Source of the DNA: Coriobacteriales bacterium
Lineage (GTDB): Bacteria > Actinomycetota > Coriobacteriia > Coriobacteriales > UBA8131
Reading direction: 5' to 3'
Assembly: GCA_031286245.1 (NCBI GenBank)
Contig: JAITUO010000147.1
Location: 1 to 8,471 of the forward strand
Length of the DNA stretch: 8,471 bases
Shown: positions 1 through 5,162 of the stretch, in pieces
How positions within the stretch are numbered: position 1 is the stretch's first letter
How the letters are laid out: each line of letters begins with the position of its first letter
Position numbers and translations under genes: made by a program
The notes under the pieces: generated by a model
The model's database searches: none
What the model was told of the DNA's origin: nothing
The model's input: the letters and a program-made list of their open reading frames with translations, nothing else

Positions 1-151
1 CTCCCAGGCTGGAGGCCAGATGGCCACCATTTTGGGATGTCACTTTAATCAACCGCAGTCGAATCTCGGCGGCGATGATCTCCAGCTCTTCATCTGTCAG
101 GTCCTTCAGATCGGCTGGTGATGTGATTTGCTCTAGCATCAAGACTGGCAT
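1..151 (-). CDS. dxs: 1-deoxy-D-xylulose-5-phosphate synthase, N-terminal fragment (runs off the window)
   Basis: Only the first 50 codons are present; the gene continues beyond base 1. The translation begins MPVLMLEQITSPADLKDL and reaches NGGHLASSLG at residues 41-50. These match the Dxs N-terminus: the I-x-S-P-x-DLK-x-L opening, a helix rich in E and L, then the GGHLAS-LG segment that enters the thiamine diphosphate fold. Dxs condenses pyruvate with glyceraldehyde 3-phosphate in the cytoplasm to start the MEP isoprenoid pathway, and it also feeds thiamine and pyridoxal synthesis. I place the start at the ATG at 151. A second in-frame ATG at 139 (MLEQ...) is equally possible, because neither has a convincing ribosome-binding site; the best candidate is a GGAT about 9 nt before the first. 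It begins 42 nt after the xseB stop on the same strand, so it is probably the distal part of the same operon. The family call is firm despite the short length. Confidence 0.88.
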   Translation of the reverse strand, partial: MPVLMLEQITSPADLKDLTDEELEIIAAEIRLRLIKVTSQNGGHLASSLG

Positions 152-193
152 TTGATATTAATCCGGTTTCTTATTCAGGTAATCAGGATGTAT

Positions 194-553
194 TCAGGAT
201 GCAGGTTCGACGGTAGAGCCTTCGATGTCTGCATCTTCTGATATTTCAGCTACCCCGGGTTTCTCCAACTCAGCAGCCGCTTCGCGCTCTTCAACCTCAG
301 ACATATCGGTGTCTAAGCCCCCGGGTTTCTCCACATTATCCTGGTCGTCATCAACAATTGCCAAAGCAGCCAGCTCTGCCTCACTGAAATCGGTGTTGTC
401 AATCATTTCAGCAGCCAGGCTACCCAGACGCAAGGCTTCTTCGTAGAGATCCAGGCTCTTCTCCAGAGGAACATCCTTGGAGCGGATCTGGACGACAATC
501 TCTTCGAGGCGCTCACGCACCCGTCCATAACTTGAGCTATCTTCAGACATCAT
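194..553 (-). CDS. xseB: Exodeoxyribonuclease VII small subunit with an acidic C-terminal tail
   Basis: This 119-residue protein carries the XseB signature in its first half: YGRVRERLEEIVVQIRS (9-25), then VPLEKSLDLYEEALRL (28-43), the two-helix hairpin typical of the family. XseB is the small subunit that assembles with XseA into exonuclease VII, which degrades single-stranded DNA in the cytoplasm. Family members are usually about 60-85 residues. Here residues 66-119 add a low-complexity, strongly acidic tail in which EKPG occurs twice (75-78 and 97-100), 22 codons apart. The start is the ATG at 553. It overlaps the nusB stop as ATGA, and GGAAGGAT at 558-565 lies 5 nt upstream; the next codon is also ATG, so initiation could shift by one. 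No xseA lies on either side: nusB precedes and dxs follows. The family call is good; the tail's role is unknown. Confidence 0.82.
   Translation of the reverse strand: MMSEDSSSYGRVRERLEEIVVQIRSKDVPLEKSLDLYEEALRLGSLAAEMIDNTDFSEAELAALAIVDDDQDNVEKPGGLDTDMSEVEEREAAAELEKPGVAEISEDADIEGSTVEPAS
253..333. repeat. 15-bp direct repeat pair inside the xseB tail
   Basis: CCCCGGGTTTCTCCA occurs identically at 253-267 and 319-333, offset by 66 bp (22 codons, in frame). On the coding strand both copies encode the EKPG motif. This looks like a remnant of a small in-frame duplication that lengthened the acidic tail. It could also be coincidental reuse of the same codons. Confidence 0.6.
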
Positions 554-1041
554 GCAGATCCTTCCGTGGCGATGGTACCAGGCGCCATCAACTTCTTGAC
601 AGCAAATTCTATCAGGTCATCAGCCAGAAGATCAGCGATGCGCCCCAATACTCCGTTGACAAAGGCTGGGGATTTTTCAGCAGCACCGAACTCTTTAGCC
701 AATTCGACAGCTTCGTCGATCGAGACACTGATCGGCACATCCTCAACAAAGACCATCTCAAAGATCGCCAGACGCAGGATCGCTTTGTCAGCTAATGGCA
801 TCCGTGAAAGCTGCCAATCGATTGACGTTTCAGCGATCAGACTGTCGATTTGCTCGAGATGCATAAACGCTCCCAAAAACAGCATGCGTGTAAAATCACA
901 AGGTAGGCCAACCTCTTCGCAATAATAACCGCCATCGATAATCCTGTCTGGTGGTAATTCATTCATTTCGATCGAGAACAGCAACTGAAATGCTATCCGG
1001 CGGGAGTCGGAACGTTGTCGATATATGCTGGATCTAACCAT
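550..1041 (-). CDS. nusB: Transcription antitermination factor NusB
   Basis: With the ATG at 1041 the product has 163 residues. The NusB core is clear: SRRIAFQLLFSIEM (13-26, first helix), DWQLSRMPLADKAILRLAIFEM (75-96), and P-x-SVSIDEAVELAKEFGAAEKSPAFVNGVL (103-132), which carries the diagnostic EAVELAK and FVNGVL motifs. NusB binds boxA RNA together with NusE (ribosomal protein S10) and promotes antitermination of rRNA operons. The frame stays open upstream to a GTG at 1110, which overlaps the preceding TGA stop and would give 186 residues. I prefer 1041 because the family normally begins close to the RRxAxQLL helix, and AGGA sits just before this ATG, although at a short 3-nt spacing. The GTG has only a GGAG that runs into the start codon itself. 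The stop overlaps the xseB start by 4 nt, which suggests translational coupling. The C-terminal 20 or so residues are an unremarkable extension. Confidence 0.88.
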   Translation of the reverse strand: MVRSSIYRQRSDSRRIAFQLLFSIEMNELPPDRIIDGGYYCEEVGLPCDFTRMLFLGAFMHLEQIDSLIAETSIDWQLSRMPLADKAILRLAIFEMVFVEDVPISVSIDEAVELAKEFGAAEKSPAFVNGVLGRIADLLADDLIEFAVKKLMAPGTIATEGSA

Positions 1042-1106
1042 CTTTCCTACAGGGCTTGGCTTATCGGTTACAGACAAACTACCTGGCCTTATCCCGTCTA
1101 TAGCCT

Positions 1107-1457
1107 TCACTCCGGAAAAGCGACACTGTCGACATAGACATCGACAGCAGCCACCTTCACTCCGATCTGGCCTTCCAGCGTATCAGCAATGGCACTGCGC
1201 ACCTGCTCTGCAACTTCAGGCAGACGATAACCATATTCCACACAAATGTGTGCAGACACTGTGATCTGGTTATCTTCGGCTACTAAAATGATGCCCTGTG
1301 CAGGATTTCGGTGTTTACCGGTACCAAACAGACCATCAGTCGGCTTTGGCGAGCCGACTCGGGTAACTCCATCTACCTGGAGTATTGTCTGTGCGAGTAT
1401 TGTTTCGATCACCCCCGGGGCAATTGTCAATCCATCAGCGGAGATTTGTTCTGCCAT
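1107..1457 (-). CDS. Asp23/Gls24 family envelope stress-response protein
   Basis: This 116-residue protein shows the Asp23/Gls24 (DUF322) pattern: ISADGLTIAPGVIETILAQTILQVDGVTRV near the N-terminus, then a central beta segment GIILVAEDNQITVSAHICVEYG, the helix LPEVAEQVRSAIADTLE, and a final strand VAAVDVYVDSVAF, matching the family's V-x-V-x-V-x-G-V/D-x-V-x-F ending. Members are linked to alkaline or envelope stress in Gram-positive bacteria; the biochemical role is poorly defined. It has no signal peptide or membrane segment, so it is cytoplasmic or recruited to the membrane by a partner. I start at the ATG at 1457 because TGAGGAG at 1464-1470 lies 6 nt upstream; the frame extends to 1511 but would overlap accC without a ribosome site. 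It sits 10 nt after the accC stop and before nusB, a neighbourhood common for this family in Gram-positive genomes. Confidence 0.83.
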   Translation of the reverse strand: MAEQISADGLTIAPGVIETILAQTILQVDGVTRVGSPKPTDGLFGTGKHRNPAQGIILVAEDNQITVSAHICVEYGYRLPEVAEQVRSAIADTLEGQIGVKVAAVDVYVDSVAFPE

Positions 1458-1463
1458 GTCTAA

Positions 1464-1470
1464 CTCCTCA
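1464..1470 (-). promoter_or_regulatory. Ribosome-binding site of the Asp23 gene, overlapping the accC stop
   Basis: Read on the minus strand this is TGAGGAG. The TGA is the accC stop codon and GAGGAG is the Shine-Dalgarno element, 6 nt from the ATG at 1457. It decides the Asp23 start and implies coupling of the two genes. Confidence 0.75.
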
Positions 1471-2814
1471 CTCCAGTCCATGCAAGCTGATAAAATCTGT
1501 GCAGACGTCACCGGTTATGAAATCATTTTGCGCCAAAACCCAGCGATGGAAAGGAATCGTTGTCTTAATGCCATCAATCGTGAACTCTTTTAAAGCTCGC
1601 TGGCCTCTTTCAATTGCCTCCGCACGGTCACTGCCCCAAACTACCAGTTTAGCGATCAGCGAGTCATATGTCGGTGGCACGGTATATCCAGCATAGATGT
1701 GTGTGTCGACTCGAACACCCGGGCCACCCGGTAATCTCAGCCCAGTGATAGTGCCAGGATTGGGGAGAAACCCGTGTTCGCTGTCTTCAGCATTAATACG
1801 GAATTCGATTGCATGGCCATGCGGTGGCTGTCCGGCACGGTCCAGACAACTGATCGGTAATCCAGCAGCTACACGGATCTGCTCCTTGACCAGATCGGTT
1901 AGGGTGACAAACTCAGTGACTGGGTGTTCGACTTGGATTCGCGTGTTCATTTCCATGAAGTAGAAGCTACCATCCTGACTGAGTAAAAACTCCACTGTAC
2001 CGGCATTGATATAACCGACTGCACGGACCGCGGCCAATGCCGCTTCGCCCATCTGCTGTCTAAGTTCATGTGAGACCGCCGGCGAGGGAGACTCCTCTAA
2101 CAGCTTCTGGTGCCGACGCTGAATCGAACAGTCACGCTCACCAAGATGGATGGCATTACCGCAGCTGTCAGCCAGAACCTGGATTTCAATGTGGCGTGGG
2201 CGGACCACGAACTTCTCCAGATATACCTCATCATTGCCAAAAGCCGCTAAAGCCTCTGCCTTTGCAGCCGCATAGGCATCAATCATCGCATCAGCGCTTT
2301 CGACTTCGCGCATACCGCGACCGCCTCCACCGGCAGAAGCCTTAATAACAACCGGATAACCGACTGCTTCAGCGATTGCCAGAGCTTCGGTGGCGCTGGT
2401 CAACGGCCCTTCGGAGCCGGGCACTGTTGGCACGCCGATCCGTTTCATAGTTTCACGGGCTACGTTTTTATCGCCCATCAACTCAATGGCGTTAGGCCCG
2501 GGGCCGATAAAAACCAACCCGTTATCAGCCACAGCACGGGCAAAGGTAGCATTTTCAGCCATGAAGCCATAACCTGGATGAATTGCCTGAGCTCCTCTGG
2601 TCAATGCAGCTCCAACGACAGCAGGTATGCTGAGGTAAGACTGCAGAGCCGGTCCCGGACCGATACAGACACTTTCATCTGCCAGTTGAACCGCCAGAGT
2701 GTCTTTGTCAACATCGGAATATGCGATCAAAGTATTGACGCCGAGCTCCTGTAATGCCCGGATGATGCGTACAGCAATTTCACCGCGATTAGCGATCAGG
2801 ACCTTATCGAACAT
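1468..2814 (-). CDS. accC: Biotin carboxylase subunit
   Basis: The product has 448 residues, the normal length for a free-standing AccC. It contains in order the biotin carboxylase N-domain (FDKVLIANRGEIAVRIIRA, 2-20; HPGYGFMAENATFA, 79-92), the ATP-grasp domain with the glycine loop AGGGGRGM (161-168), GERDCSIQRRHQKLLEESPSP (225-245), and the catalytic MEMNTRIQVEHPVTE (287-301) holding E288, N290, R292 and E296, then the C-domain (HAIEFRINAED, 334-344). It uses ATP and bicarbonate to carboxylate the biotin of a carrier protein. All expected key residues appear intact. The start is the ATG at 2814, with TAAGGCGG (2819-2826) 4 nt upstream, one mismatch from consensus. It lies 117 nt after the gene for the biotin-carrying carboxyltransferase, its probable partner. 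It could also serve acetyl-CoA carboxylase, since AccC proteins can be shared and its subgroup cannot be fixed by eye. Confidence 0.95.
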   Translation of the reverse strand: MFDKVLIANRGEIAVRIIRALQELGVNTLIAYSDVDKDTLAVQLADESVCIGPGPALQSYLSIPAVVGAALTRGAQAIHPGYGFMAENATFARAVADNGLVFIGPGPNAIELMGDKNVARETMKRIGVPTVPGSEGPLTSATEALAIAEAVGYPVVIKASAGGGGRGMREVESADAMIDAYAAAKAEALAAFGNDEVYLEKFVVRPRHIEIQVLADSCGNAIHLGERDCSIQRRHQKLLEESPSPAVSHELRQQMGEAALAAVRAVGYINAGTVEFLLSQDGSFYFMEMNTRIQVEHPVTEFVTLTDLVKEQIRVAAGLPISCLDRAGQPPHGHAIEFRINAEDSEHGFLPNPGTITGLRLPGGPGVRVDTHIYAGYTVPPTYDSLIAKLVVWGSDRAEAIERGQRALKEFTIDGIKTTIPFHRWVLAQNDFITGDVCTDFISLHGLE

Positions 2815-2863
2815 AATACCGCCTTAATACGAAATGGCATGGGCACTCTATAATTAGTCTGCC

Positions 2864-2889
2864 AAATGCTGGCTAGTTAAACAGCATTT
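2864..2889 (-). other. Stem-loop in the oadA-accC spacer
   Basis: AAATGCTG (2864-2871) and CAGCATTT (2882-2889) form a perfect 8-bp stem around a 10-nt loop. It follows the stronger hairpin at 2898-2919 in the direction of transcription and lies 49 nt before the accC start. No run of U follows, so an mRNA processing or stability element is more likely than a simple terminator. Confidence 0.5.
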
Positions 2890-2897
2890 ACTGACAA

Positions 2898-2919
2898 AGG
2901 GCTCTCAATTGAGAGCCCT
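2898..2919 (-). terminator. Palindromic hairpin after oadA: partial terminator or attenuator
   Basis: AGGGCTCTCAA (2898-2908) and TTGAGAGCCCT (2909-2919) form a perfect 22-bp palindrome, 12 nt beyond the oadA stop. As RNA it would fold with a small loop and a GC-rich base. In the transcribed (minus) direction it is followed only by TTTGTC, a weak U tract, and no T run follows on the other strand either. Full termination is therefore doubtful. It may lower accC expression relative to oadA, or protect the 3' end of a processed oadA message. Confidence 0.55.
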
Positions 2920-2931
2920 GTCGGACAAAAT

Positions 2932-4848
2932 CTATGCGTTAGGGATTTCTCTGATTACTGTCTCGCTGGTAATCGGCTCCAAATAGAAGAGCAGTGTGCC
3001 AAACTCAACAGGTTGCGAGTTGGAGATGCAAACCTCCCGGACAATGCTCATCTCGTCTGCCTTGACCTCATTCATCAGTTTCATGGCTTCGATAATACAT
3101 AAAGACTGGCCGGCGACAACCTCGTCTCCAACAGTGACAAAGGGCGGGGCATCCGGAGCGGGGGCGGCATAAAAGGTGCCGACCATCGGGGAGGTAACAG
3201 CTATCCAGTTGTCCTGGCGGACACCTGGTGCACTGACTGCCGCAGTACTGGTTGCGTCTACTGCGGCGGCTGACGGAGCAGCTTCTGATACAGCACCATC
3301 TGCTGCATCTGTCGCGGCTACAGCAACCGGAGCAAATGCTACTTGCCCTTTAGCCCTGACGGTGACCTTGTAGCCGGCTTCCTCCACAGTCACCTCGCCG
3401 ATGCCGGTATCCTCGACGACTTTGATCAGTTCTTTGATCTGATTGATGTCCACGGTTTGCTCCTCCTTTTTATCGTCGACTTCCTCTTCCAGCATGAACT
3501 CGGTCTTCTCAGAAGTGCGGTGCTTGGAAAGATAGATACGGGCCTCATTGGGGAACAACGCCCACATCAAGACGTCCTCTTCGCTTTGAGCCAGGTCTCC
3601 GGCTTCAGCAGCAACCTCATCAAAAGTAGTAGTAATCAGCGTCGATGGTGGGATATTTGGATCAAGCGGTGCTTCCCCACCGAGTACTTTCTGTACGATA
3701 TCGGGGCTTAAGGGCCCAGGCGCCTTGCCATATTTGCCGGCAACGTAGTCCTTCATTTCCGATGGGATGACTCCCCAGCGCTTGCCAGATAACACATTCA
3801 ATACAGCCTGGGTACCAACTATCTGTGACATCGGTGTCACCAAAGGCGGATAACCAACCTCGGCTCGTACTTTGGGGATCTCCTTCATCACGTCATCTAA
3901 CCGGTCGAGGGCTTTTTGTTGCTCAAGCTGGCTGACCAAGTTGCTCATCATACCACCAGGTACCTGATGGCTGTAGACTTGCATATGCAGCAATGAGCTG
4001 ACACCGCGTTTATAATGGCTGCGCTCCCGTACACCATCCCAATAATCGGCGATCTCAAACAATAAGTCGAGGTCAAAGCCAGTGTCATAAGCACTTTCCT
4101 TCAGAGCTGCAGCAATCATCTCTACTGCTGGCTGCGAGCTTCCGAAAGCTAAAGGAGCAGTAGCAGTATCAACAATCTCAGCTCCAGCTTCCGCCGCCTT
4201 GATGTAGTTGGCGGGAGCCATGCCTCCGACATAGTGGCAGTGGACGTGTACCGGCAGCCCGATTTCTTCCTTGAATGCCTTGACCATTCGCTCGGTTCGA
4301 TAAGGCGTCAGCATACCAGCCATATCTTTGATGGCGATTGAGTCAGCGCCTAGATCCTTGAGCTGGTAGGCATATTCAATATAGTTGTCCAGAGTGTGCA
4401 CTGGGCTGACTGAATAGCAGATCGCACCTTCGAAGAACGCACCGATGGCCTTGATCGCCTCTGCGGAATCCTTGATGTTACGGATGTCGTTCAAGGCATC
4501 AAAAACCCTAAAGATATCAATGCCATTTTTGTGGGCAGCCTGAACGAAGCGGAAGACGATCTCTTTCGAATAGTGGTGATAACCAACCAGATTCTGTCCA
4601 CGCAACAGCATTGCCAATGGGGTATTCGGCATGTGTTTTTTGATCGCGCGTAGACGCTCCCAGGGGTTCTCATCCAAGAAACGTAGCGGGGCATCGAAGG
4701 TCGCGCCTCCCCAAGCTTCGATGGCCCAATAACCGACCTTATCCATCTTTGGCAAGATAGGCAGCATGTCGCCTATCGGCATTCTGGTCGCCCAGAGTGA
4801 CTGCTGACCGTCGCGGATAGTTGTGTCCATGATCTTGAGGGTTCGCAT
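2932..4848 (-). CDS. oadA: Pyruvate/oxaloacetate carboxyltransferase fused to AccB-type biotin carrier (pyruvate carboxylase subunit B-like)
   Basis: The 638-residue product begins with an HMGL-like carboxyltransferase domain (about 1-275): DTTIRDGQQSLWATRM (8-23) with the metal-site Asp and Arg, IKDMAG (173-178) whose K174 corresponds to the carbamylated lysine, and HVHCH (201-205) supplying metal-binding histidines. A conserved PC/OadA domain follows (about 280-445), then an E/K-rich hinge. Residues 466-500 (VDINQIKELIKVVEDTG...) match the N-terminus of AccB, followed by an Ala-rich linker (501-545) and a biotinyl domain (SPMVGTFY, 553-560; EAMKLMNE, 587-594) with K590 as the biotin site. 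With accC downstream it should form a two-subunit pyruvate carboxylase making oxaloacetate. No sodium-pump decarboxylase subunits (OadB, OadG) are in the window. The start is the ATG at 4848, behind TAAGGAGGTG. Transcarboxylase or oxaloacetate decarboxylase activity remains possible. Confidence 0.92.
   Translation of the reverse strand: MRTLKIMDTTIRDGQQSLWATRMPIGDMLPILPKMDKVGYWAIEAWGGATFDAPLRFLDENPWERLRAIKKHMPNTPLAMLLRGQNLVGYHHYSKEIVFRFVQAAHKNGIDIFRVFDALNDIRNIKDSAEAIKAIGAFFEGAICYSVSPVHTLDNYIEYAYQLKDLGADSIAIKDMAGMLTPYRTERMVKAFKEEIGLPVHVHCHYVGGMAPANYIKAAEAGAEIVDTATAPLAFGSSQPAVEMIAAALKESAYDTGFDLDLLFEIADYWDGVRERSHYKRGVSSLLHMQVYSHQVPGGMMSNLVSQLEQQKALDRLDDVMKEIPKVRAEVGYPPLVTPMSQIVGTQAVLNVLSGKRWGVIPSEMKDYVAGKYGKAPGPLSPDIVQKVLGGEAPLDPNIPPSTLITTTFDEVAAEAGDLAQSEEDVLMWALFPNEARIYLSKHRTSEKTEFMLEEEVDDKKEEQTVDINQIKELIKVVEDTGIGEVTVEEAGYKVTVRAKGQVAFAPVAVAATDAADGAVSEAAPSAAAVDATSTAAVSAPGVRQDNWIAVTSPMVGTFYAAPAPDAPPFVTVGDEVVAGQSLCIIEAMKLMNEVKADEMSIVREVCISNSQPVEFGTLLFYLEPITSETVIREIPNA
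3451..3470 (-). promoter_or_regulatory. Internal Shine-Dalgarno and GTG at the carboxyltransferase-AccB junction
   Basis: On the minus strand AAAAGGAGG (3462-3470) is followed after 8 nt by GTG (first base 3453), in frame with oadA. The GTG codon (V466) starts VDINQIKELIKVVEDTG, exactly where free-standing AccB proteins begin (MDI-x-x-I-K-x-L-I). Initiation here would give a 173-residue biotin carrier ending at 2932. The site is seen directly; its use is inference, because AAA AAG GAG GAG also simply encodes the KKEE hinge. Confidence 0.4.
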
Positions 4849-4850
4849 AG

Positions 4851-4860
4851 CACCTCCTTA
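4851..4860 (-). promoter_or_regulatory. Strong ribosome-binding site of oadA
   Basis: On the minus strand TAAGGAGGTG is an almost complete match to the 16S anti-Shine-Dalgarno, 2 nt before the ATG at 4848 (4 nt from the AGGAGG core). It fixes the oadA start and suggests high expression. Confidence 0.85.
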
Positions 4861-5073
4861 AAGGTTTGATTAACAGTATTAGCAACCCGGGTGCCTCTGA
4901 CTGGCGGCTCAACATCCCTCTTTGTAGCCTGGCACTAGTATCACTGGGTGGCTTTACTATGAAACTGCAATTGTACATCAACACGAACAGTGATGATAGA
5001 GAATTCCATTTCATGCTTATTCATCGAAATACATGAGTAGAAACATCGTTAATTGCCACTGGAAGTGCAAGAT

Positions 5074-5142
5074 ATACAGCGGTCCGATGTGAGACCATAC
5101 AGCGGTCCGATGTGAGACTATACAGCGGTCCGATGTGAGACC
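5074..5142. repeat. Three tandem 23-bp repeats
   Basis: Three head-to-tail units occupy 5074-5096, 5097-5119 and 5120-5142. They are identical except the last base (C, T, C). Each begins ATACAGCGGTCC and ends GATGTGAGAC plus that variable base. Within units 1 and 3, GGTC and GACC are inverted around 8 nt. The block starts 21 nt past the surface-gene stop. Candidates are a protein-binding array, the repeated end of a lost transposable element (IS21-type elements have multiple terminal repeats), or a regulatory RNA structure. The sequence alone does not decide. Confidence 0.85.
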
Positions 5143-5147
5143 GCTGT
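5122..5147 (-). terminator. Hairpin formed by the third repeat; possible terminator of the surface gene
   Basis: ACAGCGGTC (5122-5130) and GACCGCTGT (5139-5147) make a perfect 9-bp GC-rich stem with an 8-nt loop, 15 nt past the stop codon of the surface-protein gene. No T tract follows in the transcribed direction, so intrinsic termination is uncertain. The right arm could also pair with the equivalent segment of repeats 1 or 2, giving alternative structures. Confidence 0.4.
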
Positions 5148-5162
5148 TCGTCAATATCCGCG

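Larger units (their letters stand above)
4849..5162 (-). other. Gene-free spacer: repeat block and leader of the oadA transcript
   Basis: This 314-base stretch separates the surface-protein stop from oadA. The part nearest the surface gene holds the triple 23-bp repeat and its hairpin. The remaining 225 bases should contain the oadA promoter. The best -10-like hexamer on the minus strand is TACAAT (4970-4975), but no good -35 lies 16-18 nt upstream, so I do not call a promoter. A CCCGGG-centred imperfect palindrome (4882-4894) lies 34 nt upstream of the oadA start and could be an operator. A minus-strand frame starting at 5014 runs into oadA and is not credible as a gene. Confidence 0.6.

Noticed and set aside
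174..206. Short ATTCAGG-like repeats between xseB and dxs
   Set aside because: The units are 6-7 bp, irregularly spaced and partly inside xseB, so chance is sufficient.
1042..1110. GTG start for nusB overlapping the Asp23 stop (GTGA)
   Set aside because: It is possible, but it adds 23 residues not typical of NusB and has no separate ribosome-binding site. Kept as an alternative only.
1458..1511. Longer start for the Asp23 gene at 1511 or 1481
   Set aside because: Both would overlap accC and neither has a Shine-Dalgarno, whereas the ATG at 1457 has one at good spacing.
4739..5014. Minus-strand 91-codon frame upstream of oadA
   Set aside because: It overlaps the oadA start by over 100 nt in another frame, has no family resemblance, and oadA has a near-perfect ribosome-binding site.
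4849..5073. A riboswitch or T-box leader before oadA
   Set aside because: I could not find a T-box motif, a recognisable aptamer, or a hairpin with a U tract ahead of the oadA ribosome-binding site.
5074..5142. The three 23-bp units as a CRISPR array
   Set aside because: The units are directly adjacent with no spacers, and no cas gene is present.
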